Assembly: GCA_031772625.1 (NCBI GenBank)
Contig: CM062811.1
Location: forward strand, 646,116,820-646,180,819
Length of the DNA: 64,000 nt
Direction: 5' to 3'
DNA from: Pinus tabuliformis
Taxonomy: Eukaryota > Streptophyta > Pinopsida > Pinales > Pinaceae
Below are positions 11,196-23,615 of the stretch, piece by piece. Below the pieces are notes generated by a model. That model was given only the letters and a program-made list of their open reading frames with translations. It was not told where the DNA came from and ran no database searches. Each line of letters opens with the position of its first letter. Position 1 is the first letter of the stretch. The translations under genes were made by a program, and so were the position numbers.

Positions 11196-13218
11196 CATAC
11201 ATGAGCTATTTTGGGATGATTGACAAAAATAACTGATAGATCTCTGAGTTAGACTGTTTTTTCACTACTCAACTGACTTTCAACTGACCCTATTAATTGT
11301 TAGGGGTCAATTCACTGAGTACAACTAAAAATAATTGAACTAGATTGCTAAATATTAACAATCAACACATGTATGGTTGAACTCCAAGCCCACTAACTCG
11401 AATTTACTGAGCTAATTGAGTGAAAAGTGCCATGTCACACTAGTTAATTGCCTCCAATTTGTCCCGCTGATGTGGAAATTCGATTTAGTTAATTTGACTA
11501 AGGCTAAAGTCAAATTGAACATTTCTTGCTACACTTTCTAACAATAAATGCTAATTTGGGTCACCATTCTAGAAAATCAATTTTGTGAAGAACATAATTC
11601 AACTTTGAAGAAAATATAATCCAAGAAGGACAAATAATAAAGAGAATAGTTACTTGAGGAAAACTTACATCTAGAAAGATAATATACTGCAGACCTTGTT
11701 AACTGTACTGCACACCTTGTGACTTGCACTGCAGACCTGTGAAAGAATTGTGATTCGGATCTATGACAAGTCTGTATTACAACTCTATGACATGCCTATA
11801 ATTAGGCCTTGTTTATGGATTAAAGAAGGTTTTGATCTATAACATTAACTTATTCACTATATTGAGCTTGGCACCATAGATTTGTTTTGATCTTATCTTA
11901 TTTGATTGCTAATTAGTGAGGGTTGTCAACAAAGGTGTTGAACAACAAATTTTTGGTACACATGTGTTGTGATATTGGACGGTGAATACCATTTTTAGGA
12001 GGCTACCAAGTGTGCCCTAGAACAATCATTTTGAAGAATGTTAACGAACAATGTGAGGACTTGTTTGCAAGTGAATTTGGTGGAGTAGAATTGTTGTGTA
12101 AAGGAAGTATTATTGAAGTGTTCCTTGAAAGTTTATGGAATAGTCTTGAAGCCTATTTTTAAACAAGACATTGGACTAGACCTATAGGTGTCTTTGAAGA
12201 TATTTTGAACCATCTTTGGAATATTTTCTTAGAGCACCATTGAAGACACTTTGTGAAGAAATCCTTGATGCCTTCATATATTGAAGTCCTAATGAAATAG
12301 TTTAGATGAAGATGTTTTGTGAAACATGAAGATTCTTGGAGACACTACTAGATTTGTTAAAGTTGATGTTCATTCTTGGAGTAAAGTTGAAGAGGATCCG
12401 TTGCAACAATTATTGAAGATTTGGAGTCTTGTTGAAGCAATCCTTAAAAAATTATTGAAGCCTATTTGAACACTCCTTGAAGACCTTGTGAATATGACAT
12501 TCAACACCTGTTGAAGATGGTTTTGGAATTCTTGAGGAAGAAATAAAAGTATCTTGAAGAATTGAAGCAAATTGTAAGGGTTGGAGCCTTAGAGGATTGG
12601 AGTCCTCCCACAAGGTTGAAGCCTTATGGAATACTAGGTTGGAGCCTGAATCATAGAGAGGATTGGAGTCCTCCAAAAGACCATGTTGGACCTTGGCACT
12701 GTACAAGTTGGAGCCTTGTTTGATCGAATATTGGAGTACAAATTGATTGATGTAAAAAGAGGATTGGAGTCCTCACCATTATTGATAATAAAAGTATTCT
12801 TTTGTTGTACATTTTGTATTCTAGTTTATTAAGTGATATTAACTAGCATAAAATAACAATTTTAAAATAAATACCGATTCACCCCCTTCAATATTTCCAA
12901 CATTTCTGTTACATTTTATTATTAGGAAATTATTAATTTATATTTTGTTATGTCATTGAAGTGTATTCAATAAAATTTACATTTCAAATATTATTATTTG
13001 TGCTTTTCAATTTTGTGCATTGATTATTTTAAAACATAAATTATATTTTAATCATGGTTTGAAAAATATTTGTAATAAAGTCAAATTTTCCTAATTTGTT
13101 AAAATTAAAAAAATAAAATAAAATCAATATAATATGATTTTTCTTATATCATTTTATTAAATGAATTTTTTATATTACATGTTTGAGAGTAGAAATTTAT
13201 TTACACACATCAACAAAT
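11196..13218. other. AT-rich non-coding stretch, possible decayed LTR
   Basis: No coding homology. Around 12060-12770 the sequence is rich in TTGAAG and repeats phrases such as GGATTGGAGTCCTC (12592, 12661, 12760) and GTTGGAGCCTT. AATAAA-like signals follow near 12786, and a TTCACCCCCTTCAATATT motif at 12886 resembles the pyrimidine tract near the 3' end of Sirevirus-type LTRs. No primer binding site follows, so at most this is a truncated or solo LTR, perhaps continuing the one suggested at 5747. Confidence 0.35.
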
Positions 13219-13688
13219 TGTTGGGTTGTGTTATATTCTTTCCATGACTAGCCCATGTAGTTAACCAGGGGGTTAGAGGGGGGGCGGAGCCCCCCGTTTG
13301 TTGCACCGATTGCGTAGCGGGGGGGTCACAGGGGATTTGAGGGGTGTAGGTAACCCCAATCTATGGGGTTCGGGGCAGCACCCTGGAAATTTTTGGTCTT
13401 GGAACCTATGTTAGGTTGGGCGGACCCACCTATGATTTTGTGCATGATTTTTGCACATGTTTTTGGACGTGATGGTTTTCGGTCCATGGTATTGGATGCT
13501 TCAGCATCTATAAATATGTATTATAACATTGAAAGGAACATAATGAAAATCAAGATGGTAGTCCAGATTTTGGGATCCAGGGGAAATCTCTGTGTATATA
13601 TGTTTTATGTGTTATGCTCTTGCATTGTTTATTTTATGTGTTTTAGAATTCGTATCCAGGTAATTTATGTACAGGGTTAAAACGTACA
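13219..13688 (+). repeat. 5' LTR of element C
   Basis: It starts TGTTGGGTTGTG and ends ACGTACA, two bases before the primer binding site. U3 has a striking G/C tract (13268-13380) including GGGGGCGGAGCCCCC, able to fold back. TATAAATA at 13509-13516 is a good TATA box. No matching 3' copy is in the window, so the start is judged from termini only. Confidence 0.65.
13509..13516 (+). promoter_or_regulatory. TATA box in the LTR of C
   Basis: TATAAATA lies about 180 bases before the LTR end, a usual position for a copia LTR promoter. Confidence 0.5.
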
Positions 13689-13690
13689 TT

Positions 13691-13702
13691 TGGAATTAGA
13701 GC
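13691..13702 (+). other. Primer binding site of element C (variant tRNA-Met)
   Basis: TGGAATTAGAGC differs from TGGTATCAGAGC at two positions and sits two bases after the LTR. Confidence 0.65.
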
Positions 13703-13810
13703 TATTTTGGCTTCAAGGGGATGCCTTTGTTGCTGAGGGGTTTCGCTTGGGCCTATGGTAGACCCTGTTCAGTGGGAGATCTTCGAGATCGATTCTGGTG
13801 GTAAAAGAAG

Positions 13811-14560
13811 ATGGCGAGCAGTGGAAAGATAGAGATCGAGAAATTTAATGGTCAGAGTTTTGAGTTGTGGAAACTCAAGATGGAGGATTTGTTGGTGGAT
13901 AAAGATCAGTGGATTGCGGTAGATCCAGGTACTAAACCAATGGGAGTGTCCGATGAAGAATGGAAGAAGTTGGATCGGAAGGCAAAGAGCACAATACGAT
14001 TGTGTGTTTCAGATTCAATATTGCTGAATGTATCAAGGGAAGCTATGATGAAGGCTTTGTGGGACAAGTTAGGGAATTTGTACCAATCTAAGTCTCTGGT
14101 GAATAAACTATTCCTATGGAAAATGTTGTATAACCTGAGGATGAAACATGGAGACTTAGTGACAGAGCATCTGAACGCATTTAATAACATTTGTTGATAT
14201 TAAAATTTTAGATGAAGATAAGTGCATCAGTTTGTTGTGTTCTTTACCAGATTCGTGGGATAGTTTGGTTATTGCAATAGGTAGCAATGCAATTACCTTG
14301 CAGTTTAATGAAAGAGTCCCATCCTTGTTGACGGAGGAGATGAGACGGAAAAATATGGAGAGCCAGAATGGTGATGCCTTGTCTGTATGAGGATGGTCCT
14401 AGAATAGAAACAAAAATAAGTCATCGAGTGGGAGATCTAAATCTAGCGGGAGATCTAAATCTCCAGGAAAACTTGTAAAGGTGGTGTGCTGGAAATGTGG
14501 AAAGGAAGGACACTACAAAAGGGACTGTAAATCTAAAGCTCCTGATAAAGGAAAGGGATC
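13811..14560 (+). pseudogene. Copia gag (C)
   Basis: It begins MASSGKIEIEKFNGQSFELW, the typical copia gag start, and is open for 128 codons. A one-base shift near 14196 moves into another frame with LLCSLPDSWDSL; a stop at about 14388 and a further frame change follow. An intact zinc knuckle, CWKCGKEGHYKRDC, lies at about 14487-14528 in the 14481-14957 frame, preceded by a serine/lysine-rich linker. It would encapsidate the element RNA. Confidence 0.85.
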
Positions 14561-15030
14561 TGATGATGCTCCTTCTGTGGAGGCGAAAACCACCTCAGAA
14601 GAAGGTGGGGATGTGTACTTGGCTTCTTCAAGTACACATGTAGATCATGATGCATGGTTGATTGACTCAGGTGCATCCTTTCACTTCACTCCCCATAGAG
14701 AGTGGTTCTGCAAGTATGAGAAATACGATGGTGGTGATGTCCTCTTAGGGGATGATAGGAAGGCTATAATCGTTGGTCGCGGAAAAGTAAAGTTGAAGTT
14801 GCAAGGTGGAAGGATTAGAACACTTTCGGGTGTTCTACATATTCCTACATTGGCTAGAAATCTGATTTCTGTAAGCAAGTTGGATGATGCAGGTGTTAAA
14901 ACAGTGTTCGAGAAGGATACCTGCAAGATGGTTCGGGGAGCAGTGGTATTGATGTAGGGAGTTTGTATTAGAACTGTATACAAGCTGCAAGGTAGCACGG
15001 TTGTTGATGGGTGCAACAGTTCTATGGTTC
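14560..15030 (+). pseudogene. Copia aspartic protease (C)
   Basis: In the same frame as the zinc knuckle, WLIDSGASFHFTPHREWF gives an intact D-S-G active site (about 14655-14710). The domain ends with GVLHIPTLARNLISVSKL, the usual protease-to-integrase junction. A TAG stop at 14955 interrupts the polyprotein shortly after. Confidence 0.85.
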
Positions 15031-16060
15031 CTGAAAGTGGAGCAGAGAATCTAGTGGTCTCTGGAGAGAAGACCATTTTGTGGCATCAAAGGCTTGGACA
15101 TACTGGAGAGAAGGGCCTTCGAATATTTCATGGTAAATGTATGGTAGAATGTATGAGTAATAGCTCTCTGTATTTTGATTTATGTGAAAATTGGGTATAT
15201 GGGAAGCAGAATTGGGTGAGTTTCCCCTCTGATGGTAAGAGGGTGAAACATATATTAGAGCCTGTGCATAGTGATGTGTTTGGACCTGTGAATGTTCCAT
15301 CATTGGGTAAGTCTGTGTACTATGTATCATTTATAGATGACTTTTCAAGGAATACATGGATATATTTCCTTAAGAATAAATCTGAAGTCTTTGACAGGTT
15401 TAAAGAATTCAAGGCTTTGGTGGAAAACCAGACAGAGAAGAAGATAAAGGTGTTGAGGACAGATAATGGTGGAGAGTTTTGCAGTAAGGAATTTGAAGAA
15501 TTCTATAAGAAGTGTGGTATATCATGACAGAAGACTACTCCATATACACCTCAACAAAATGGAGTTGCAGAAAGAATGAACAAGACGTTGATGGAAAGGG
15601 CAAGAAGCATGCTCAGTAGTGTCGGGTTAGAACAAGAATTCTAGGCAGAGGCGGTGGAGACGTCATGTTACCTGGTCAATAGATCACCTTCATCAACGTT
15701 GGAGGATAAAACTCCACAAGAGGTATGGACTGGTAAGAAACCCTATCTTTCACATCTGAGGGTATTTGGATGTGATGCATATGTACATGTTCCAAAGGAG
15801 AAACAAACCATGTTGGGTAGTAAATCTGAAAAGTGCATCTTTATTGGGTATAAGGATGGTTTAAAGGGTTATAAGCTTTGGAACCCAGTAACGAGGAAGG
15901 TTGTGTACAATCGAGATGTGGTGTTTACAGAGGTGAAAGATGTTATTAAACATGAAGTCCAACCAAAGGAACCTGAGAAGATAGAGTTTGAGCTAAAGGA
16001 GGAAGAATCAGACTCTACATAAGAGGAGGAATCAGAAGATGAAGAGCCACAAACTTCGTG
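15024..16060 (+). pseudogene. Copia integrase (C)
   Basis: The zinc-binding part has HQRLGH (about 15084) and then DLCENW where CX2C is expected, so one Cys is lost. The core shows the Asp of HSDVFGP (about 15270), the second Asp of DNGGEF (about 15460) and the Glu of NGVAERMN (about 15560). Stops at 15525 (TGA) and 15642 (TAG) interrupt it. The C-terminal part (15654-16022) has FGCDAYVHVP and the KCIFIGY segment. It inserted the cDNA into host chromatin; this copy is inactive. Confidence 0.85.
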
Positions 16061-16061
16061 T

Positions 16062-16925
16062 GTGAGAAGATCAGTTCAAGAAAGAAGGAAACCAAAAAGG
16101 TATAGTCCATCTTCTTTTTGTTCGAATTTTTCTTTATCTATTACTAATGATTATCCCAGAACTATGAAGGAAGCAATGGATTCAGAGGACGGAAAACTCT
16201 GGAAAGAGGCCATGGTTGATGAAATGGCATCTTTGCACAAAAATTAGGTTTGGGATTTGGTGGAGTTGCCAGCTAGAAGGAAACCCATTGGCAGCAAATG
16301 GGTGTTCAAGAAGAAGACAAATGCAGAAGGAAAGGTGGAGAAATGCAAAGCTCGACTGGTAGCAAAAGGTTATTTCCAGGTGCCAAGAATTGATTTTGGT
16401 GATATTTTTTCTCCTGTTGCCAAGGTAACTTCTATTAGATTAATTTTATCTGTTGCTGCTGCTTTTGATTTCGAGGTAGAACAGATGGATGTGAAGAAAA
16501 CATTTCTTCGCAGGGATCTGGAAGAGGAAATCTACATGAAGCAACCTGAAGTAACCTGAAGGCTTTGCAGTGAAGGGTAAGAAAGAACTGGTATGCAAGT
16601 TAAAGAAGTCTCTGTATGGGTTAAAATAATCACCAAGGATGTGGTATCAAAAATTTGATACATTTATACAGGGACTTGGCTTCACCAGAAGCAAAGCAGA
16701 TCACTGTGTGTATTTTAAATTAATTGGTGACCATGTTATTTATTTGGTCTTGTATGTGGATGATATGTTGTTGGTTGGAAATGACGAAGAAATTATCTAG
16801 GATTTGAAGACCCAATTGTCCTCCAAATTTGACATGAAAGATCTTGGTGCTGCAAACTATATTTTGGGCATGGAAATTAAAAGAGATTGGGCAAAGAGGA
16901 AGCTCTGGTTAAGCCAAAGGAATTG
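16062..16925 (+). pseudogene. Copia reverse transcriptase (C)
   Basis: It starts with WKEAMVDEMASLHKN, then after a TAG at 16245 gives GSKWVFKKK, KARLVAKG and EQMDVKKTFL. A direct duplication of about 10 bases (CCTGAAGTAA pattern near 16540-16560) breaks the frame after MKQPE. The next frame has KKSLYGLK, a stop at 16626, and the catalytic LYVDDMLLVG (about 16752-16781), followed by KDLGAANYILGMEI. The catalytic motif is intact but the frame is not. Confidence 0.88.
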
Positions 16926-16964
16926 ACAATATTGTAGAGATTTAATATGTAGGATAGTAAACCG

Positions 16965-17774
16965 GTGAAGGTTCCTATTCCTGTAGGTGTAAAGTTATCT
17001 ATTGAACAATGTTCGAAGACACAAGAAGAGGAAGATGACATGTCCTGTGTTCCATATGCAAGTGCAATTGATAGCCTGATGTATGCAATGGTATGTACTA
17101 GACCAGACATTACACATGCAGTGGGAGTATTGAGCAGGTTTATGTCAAAACCAGGAAAGGAGCATTGGACAACAGTGAAGCGGGTTTTCAGGTATTTGCG
17201 TGGCACTATTGATTATGGTTTGTGCTACCAAGGAAGACCAGGATTGGAAAAACAAGGAAGACCAGGATTGAACAAAGCGTTGGATATTCATGGCTTTGTT
17301 GATGCAGATTGGGCTGGAGATCTGGATCAGAGAAGATCTACAAGTGGGTATGTGTTTAACCTATTTGGAGGTGCAGTCAGTTGGATGAGTAAGAAACAAT
17401 ATGTAGTGGCACTATCAACTACAAAGGCAGAATACATGGAAACCACTCATGCAAGCAAGGAAGAAATTTGGTTGTAGAGATTGTGTTCAAGTATGGGGTT
17501 AGTACAAGGAGCTATAAGAATAGACTGTGACAGCCAAAGTGCAATTTTCTTGGCAAAGAACCCTGCATATCATTCAATGACAAAGCACATTGATGTTCAG
17601 TATCACTTTGTGAGGGATATGATAGAAGACAAAAAGGTGTTGCTGGTAAAGGTGGACAATTTGAAGAATACTGCAAATGCATTGACAAAATCTGTGAGCT
17701 CTGAGAAGTTCTCTCGATGTAGAGAAACAATGGACGTTGCAGGGTTGGATATGTTGAGTGCTTTATTAATCTAA
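16965..17774 (+). pseudogene. Copia RNase H and pol C terminus (C)
   Basis: This region has YASAIDSLMYAMVCTRPDI, then FVDADWAGDLDQRRSTSGYV, SWMSKKQYVVALSTTKAEYM and, after a TAG at 17476, the DCDSQSAIFLAKNP and KHIDVQYHFVRD parts, ending at the stop at 17772. Catalytic Asp and Glu positions look kept. A 24-bp in-frame tandem duplication (about 17228-17275) repeats QGRPGLEK/QGRPGLNK just before the RNase H core. Confidence 0.87.
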
Positions 17775-20700
17775 GAAAATATAATACATATAAAAACAAT
17801 AAACTTTTTTTCAAGTTAGACAAACTATATTAATCATGCAATCACTTATTTGATTAAATATCTTAACCTCACACTATTCTAGAAAGCATCCGGTCACATC
17901 CAACTAGTTCCAATAACTTCGTATAGACTAAGAACAAACTTTCTACATACATATCAATTCAAAATAATAAAAACCAATAATCATTTGAACTAAATACATA
18001 ATCACACCTAAAAAAATAGAAATTGTGTAATCCAAAAACAACTTTGTTATATTTTAAACAATGACCATATATTTCACTTTAAAACCACTTGACACCTCCA
18101 TGTGACATAAGCAACAAAACAACAACTCCCGTGTCCTACATTGGAAAAAGCAACCAAGAAAAATAAAAAAGATAATAAAGCATGCATGTTACATATATGT
18201 GCAAGGTCCCTTGTACATAATATGGAATATTAAAATGACACAAAACATATTACATATTATTATGTTGTGTAGAAATTTGTAAAAAATGTTAACCTATGGT
18301 GTTTGTGGTAAATTATTTTTAGGTGTATATGGTTTTAGCAACACCATGTTACTTGAAAACATAATTGCATTTAACATTTCCCACCAAAAAATCCATTAAA
18401 TCTTTTGATCCCACCTACACCATACATCATCACTTCCTCCTATGCATCTTCCCACACAATATATAATCGTTACTTACTTCACACATTGTATGTATTTATT
18501 TAGTTGGCATAGATTATTCTTCTTGTCATGGTATGGTCATCTCATGGCCAAAGTAGTAGATGGCTCTGGATGAACCACTAGCCATTACAAAGTTGTAGGA
18601 AGTAGCCTTTAGAAATAATGTTGCAACTTACAAGCAATAGTCTAAAACAATTCAAAAACATTGGAATTTGCAAGGCACAATGATATTTAAGGAAGTACCA
18701 GATATGAAGATTCTTTTGGATATTACGAAGAGAATCTGCATAGGTACTATGAGTTATGGTTAAATTTTTTGCCGGCTCATACAACGTTGGAAATCACTAT
18801 AAATAAAATCAAGGGAAAATCTAACATTGGTCAACATTTTCTTGTCTCGTGGAAAAATATAAATGCAACATAAATATTAGGATAGGAAAAAATTTGTTAA
18901 TAACCAATAACAATTAATAACCTTACATGTATTGCTACTTATAAAAGAAAGATACTAAGAAACACCTTATATTTGTTTCTTTCAAGCATCCTCAGTATTA
19001 ATGTTCCTTTCTACCTTATGTGAAGGAGGAGAGAAACATGAGTAAAATAATGACAAAACCATTAAAAAAAACAGAGAAACCGTTCATTTTCTACTACTAC
19101 CTTTTAAATAAAGAGAAGCAATGCTTTCTCCCCTCCTACCATTTAAAGTGAAAAATTGATCTTCAAACTTGGATACACATAGAGTAGGGCTTGCCTTTGA
19201 ATCATCACTCTACATGATTTCTTCATATACAACTAGGAGGGATCACCTTCAACTCTCCATCAAAAGTGTGCAATAGTTGAGCCAAAGAAAGGTTAATAAT
19301 AGGAATAACCATGGAACCCCCCAGGCATCCTCTACTTATGGTTGTTCATTTTACATAGTCATAAAATAGAAAGAGGAGGAAGCTTGCAATGTGCTGGAGT
19401 GAAACTCAATGTTTCGATTGCTTAAACTGGGACCATCTTCAAGATTTTATTTTCTCAAATTTAACATATTATCTCTTCTGTTAAAGTAATAGTAATTATT
19501 GTGTTGATCCATTGTGTATTTGACCTATTAATTATATTGGAATGTTATAATTATTTTTATTTGTAGGTTTTGAAATCAAAATTTTTTATCATATTTAGTT
19601 AAACATGAATTACATTCTTATTAACAAGATGTACATATATAAATACATTTTTATTTGACATTTGGTTTTTATATCCCAAGAGGTCTCTTGGACATCCCAT
19701 AACCATTTGTCTTCACTTGAGGCTTTTTTCTGTCTAGTCAAGTGATTGTGCCAAGTTTACTTAACCCCAAGGATTGTGTTTTTAACATTCCACCCCTTAA
19801 TCCAAAGGGGTGTCTATGAGTCCAAGAAGAGAGTTGAAATACAAAAGTGCATGGCATCCAATCACTAGTGTGCTATCTGAAATGGTGGTTTAAGGAAGAC
19901 TACAAACCAAATGAGGTAATATAACTTGAAGTTTTCTACCGATGGTGGTTTAAGGCTGACCACCAACTTTGGAACTTGGCTTGAAGCAGTTCTTGGAAAA
20001 TTTTTGAATCTGGCTAGAAGTTGAAGTCTTTTGCAATGTGGAAGTGTGTAGTAATAATGATTTAAACATGACCACAAACTAATGAGATGGATAGAAGAAT
20101 TCCAAGTCTTTTATGGGTGGTAGTTTAAGTAAATCCATGATATGACGTCATCACCTGCAAATGAAGTTCATTTATGACAAGACAACATCAGTCCCATAAT
20201 CACCTGTTCTAACTATGTTTGTTCATGTAGCATGTTGATTGTAATGGAACATTGTGCAAGCACTCTAAGAGAAGGACTTAGGAATGGCATATTTGAGCTC
20301 TAGAGGGATTGAGGGATGACCCATTATACACTAAAATTATGCAATGCACATTAGGAGGCAAGGAAGGCCAAGGTACTACGTAGTAGGTAGGTTCAAACAA
20401 CAAGGGTGACAAGACTAGGCGCTGTAATTACGCAACACAAAGTGTTTGAGGAGAAGACTCTAGGATTGCGCAGTTGAGTACTACAATGACCTAGAGAGGG
20501 ACCTATTTTCCACTAGAATTACATAATGCATAGTTGAGGAAAGGAAGGAAAATACATTGCGCAATTGAGCAAGTGAAGTAGACAAGGGAGGCAATGTTGT
20601 GCATTGTAACTATGCAGTGTGTAGTAATTGAAGAGGAGGTTTAGGGGACTACGAGACAATATAAGGTAGGATGGATCATGAATTGTGTATTGGGCAAGGC

Positions 20701-20889
20701 TAAGCAACAAGATTGAGGGCCTGTACTCCGAGGTTTCTCAATGCACAGTTGGAGGTTGTCTTCAAGATGAGTACAATGGATAGGTACGAGAGGTAAATAT
20801 TTCATCTCTAAGGCTTATAAGTGTGAAATTTACTCATCACTCTGACTTGAAGATTGAATATGCTCGTGACTTGCATAAGATGTGAGGAT
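17775..20889. other. Non-coding stretch between C and Tat A
   Basis: No coding homology is seen. The first 2 kb are AT-rich and featureless to me. At 20250-20760 a degenerate repeat of phrases such as AATTACGCAA/ATTACATAATGCA and TGCGCAGTTGAG/TGCGCAATTGAG recurs four or five times. The 5' part of the Tat A pol (protease, reverse transcriptase) should lie here if the element were complete, but I could not find it. Confidence 0.45.
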
Positions 20890-21119
20890 ATTAAGATGAT
20901 TTAGGGACTGAAAATCCCATTTATTATCAGAGTCAGAATCTTAATGATATCGTGATCCGATATTCCGATGTAGAAAAGTTGGCTTTAGCATCCATTCAAG
21001 CCATCCAAAGATTTCACCTTTACATCTTTCTTTGAAAAACTACGTTTGTTTAGGATTTCAATCCTATGACATACATTTGCTCGTGTCAATTGCTGGGGGG
21101 AAGTACTTGAAATAAATTT
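20890..21119 (+). pseudogene. Tat/Ogre-type gypsy RNase H, first part (Tat A)
   Basis: The frame reads TENPIYYQSQNLNDIVIRYS, then EKLALASIQAIQRF and LLGGKYLK, which match the C-terminal half of Ty3/gypsy RNase H as found in the Tat clade. It stops exactly at the start of the LTR of element D (21120) and resumes after the other LTR at 31520 with ILQEFDLEF. Two or three stops are present. Nothing recognisable precedes it, so Tat A is truncated on its 5' side. Confidence 0.65.
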
Positions 21120-23612
21120 TGTAACAGCCCTGGTGAACATTCCATGTAATAAAGTTAAAAACAATAACCATGGATGAATGGGACACTTATTCCAAGCTGA
21201 ATGTTGGGAAAGACATCCTAGGGGGTGTTCATTTGGTTGTTTATGGCTAAGGCATTAAAAGGAAAAATTTCATTTTTGGCACATTTATTTATGAAAATAA
21301 TGGAAATTAGGAGAAAAGGGAGGTGAAAGCTCACAGGTTGCATGTGAGGAGGAAAATGAAGAAAAATAATGGAAAATGAAGAAAATAGAGGCCTCATTCA
21401 TAAAAAGGCTTATGAGGATCAGTCGGTAACCTTTTTTCAGTTCATTGTTGGAGCTCTCTCTCATTATTCTCTCTCTGTCGTACTCTTGGATACTTAGAGT
21501 TTTCTTGGAGCACTCTTGGAGGCTGTGGCATACTCGGACTTTTGGAGCAAGAAGGCAAAGGAAGAGAAAGAAAGTGCAAGAAAGTATCTACATCAGCAGC
21601 TACATCACATTTTCTTGTAGGTACTGAGTTGCATGTATGACTTCTTCACTAGTTTTGGAATGCATGGCATATGCATGTGGTTTCTTGGTTGTGATATGTC
21701 ATTGACATGGAGGATTTCTTGGATCGACAGTGGATTTCCTAGCCTTGCCATTTCCTGGATAGCCATGGTGATTGTGGGTTTACTTTCATTGTTTGCTTTT
21801 GGTTGTTTCTCATGTTTCCTTAGCTTGGGTTCAGTTACTAGTCCTGGAGCCTTGGTTGTACAAATGCTCCAGAGACCTTGGTGGGTTGAGTTACTAGTCA
21901 TGGAGCCTTGGTTGGACAAATGCTTTGGAACCCTGGAAGGCTTGGATAGAGATTGATCTGATGATGGTTTTGTGATGTCTGACCGTGAGGTGGAATCATT
22001 GTTTGATGGGTTAAGGTGGATGGCTTCAGGAAGCGCTGGATGAGATTTGATTGATGTGTTTTATGAGATTCCACATTCATGCTTGGAATATGGCACGGGG
22101 TTAAATGGATGAATAGAGATTTGGATCAACCATTCTATGGTAAGGTGAAACATGGTAGTCCCATCTCCGGTTGGTTCATTGCATGCATTAATGAGAAGTC
22201 CATTCCCTTGATTTTCATGTGTAAAGGTACTGATGTATTTATGGATTTGATGGCCGATATGTTTATTGTATTTATGTTCCTGTTATGTTGGTTATATGCA
22301 CATTTTATGACAGCAACTATGTATAGCTCTCAGCATGTTCTTACTTGTATGTGAATGGATAATCTGCCTATGACCTAATATATGATAATGTGGCAAATGG
22401 CATGAGGAAACAATGGTTCATAGTGATTCTCAGATAAGTATGAGATCCCTACGCTTAACCCTGTTATTTACCCCTGTAGATTACATGTCGACGATATGTT
22501 TGATGAAATCCCTGTCATGACTAGTAGGGATCCAGTCAAGGTCTTGAACAAGTATTTGCTTTAATGTTGTCATTTCCATGTTAATTACCGATCTGAAGAG
22601 ATGGTTCAGTTCTGGGCAGTGACCTGGGCTTTGGTCCTGAAAAAGTGGCTCAAATCCCCGAGTCGCTGGTGTAACCATTAGGGGAATTTTGAGGTCTAAA
22701 ATGGGCCTCCTAAGTAAATTATAAAATAATAGTGGAAATAATAAAATAATATTTGATTACATCATCAAATTTTAGAGGGAAAAATGAAAAAACTACTTTT
22801 TTCAACTCTTATTTTCAACTTATCTCCTTAAGGTTTTACTCAAATTTCGAGTGGAAACACTCGTTAGATGCAAAATTTAATTCCTCATGCAAGGAGTACC
22901 CATGTTGCATACTTTCGATGGACACTGCTACACGAAAAATGAGAAATACATGAAAAACTGTGATTACAATCACATTGTTCATGTATTTCTCATTTTTCGT
23001 GTAGTATCATCCATCGAATGTATGCAACATGGGTACTCTTTCAATGAGGAATTAAATTTTGCATCTAACGAGTACTCCCACTTAAAATTTGAGTAAATAT
23101 AAGTTGAAAATAAGAGTTGAAAAAGTAGTTTTATTATTTTATTATTTTTTTACCTTTTTACTCCAAAAATGGTGAATCATCCCCCATGGTTGACATCATC
23201 ATCTGAATCGTATTGGTTCTTATAAATTTTATTTTCGTTGTACACTTTTCTTAGGAGGCCCATTTTAGACCTCAAAATTCTCCTAATGACTGACAATTTA
23301 AGTCTCTGGTCGTTGTTAGGCAAGCTTGTGGGAGCAACTTTGGGTTGTTGGTTGGCCTCGTGCCTATAGCATGGGAGTGACTGAGCCTTAAATTGTCTAA
23401 AAGCTCAGTGAGGCACCAAGTCAAGTTGTCTAAACTATTGGATTGGTTCTTGATGGTCCTGGAACTGATGATTGATGTCTAAATGGTGTGTTTTCGTCGA
23501 TTCCACTTCCTTAAGTTGACTTAGGAGGCCGAATCATATCATAGTGTCCTCTCATCGCATGTTTACCCCGACTGGTTGGTTGCTTGTGTAGATGTGGGAG
23601 GAGGGTGTTACA
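21120..23612 (+). repeat. 5' LTR of element D, carrying a MITE
   Basis: Length is 2493 bp against 2009 bp for the 3' LTR. The excess is a foldback MITE of about 613 bp (22676-23288), offset by about 130 bp fewer minisatellite units near 21830-21945. Both termini match the 3' copy. Confidence 0.88.
22676..23288. mobile_element. Foldback MITE inside the 5' LTR of D
   Basis: It is a near-complete inverted repeat: the ends CATTAGGGGAATTTTGAGG and, inverted, CATTAGGAGAATTTTGAGG continue pairing inward. The central arms at 22928-22954 and 22978-23004 are perfectly complementary, and the hub at 22958-22973 reads TGTGATTACAATCACA. The 3' LTR of D lacks it (site near 31198), so it inserted after D. 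No transposase is encoded. I could not settle a target duplication, so the superfamily is open. Confidence 0.85.
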
Positions 23613-23615
23613 GAG

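Larger units (their letters stand above)
13219..17774 (+). mobile_element. Copia element C, near full length, 3' LTR missing
   Basis: A 470-bp 5' LTR (13219-13688), a primer binding site and a gag-protease-integrase-RT-RNase H series in copia order are present. Homology stops at the natural end of pol (17774). No second LTR copy follows and no target duplication can be assigned, so the 3' end is lost. Stops and frameshifts occur in every domain although most motifs remain. The order integrase before reverse transcriptase identifies Ty1/copia; the exact clade (Tork-like is my guess) would need a tree. Confidence 0.88.

Noticed and set aside
18578..18784. 68-codon minus-strand frame in the gap between C and Tat A
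   Set aside because: No motif, no conserved neighbour; a chance frame in AT-rich DNA.
21605..22354. Several frames of 60-107 codons in the 5' LTR of D
   Set aside because: The corresponding frames in the 3' LTR are altered or broken, and no homology is seen.
22753..23096. Two frames of 66 and 69 codons inside the MITE
   Set aside because: They are mirror images of the same inverted-repeat sequence, with no transposase motif.
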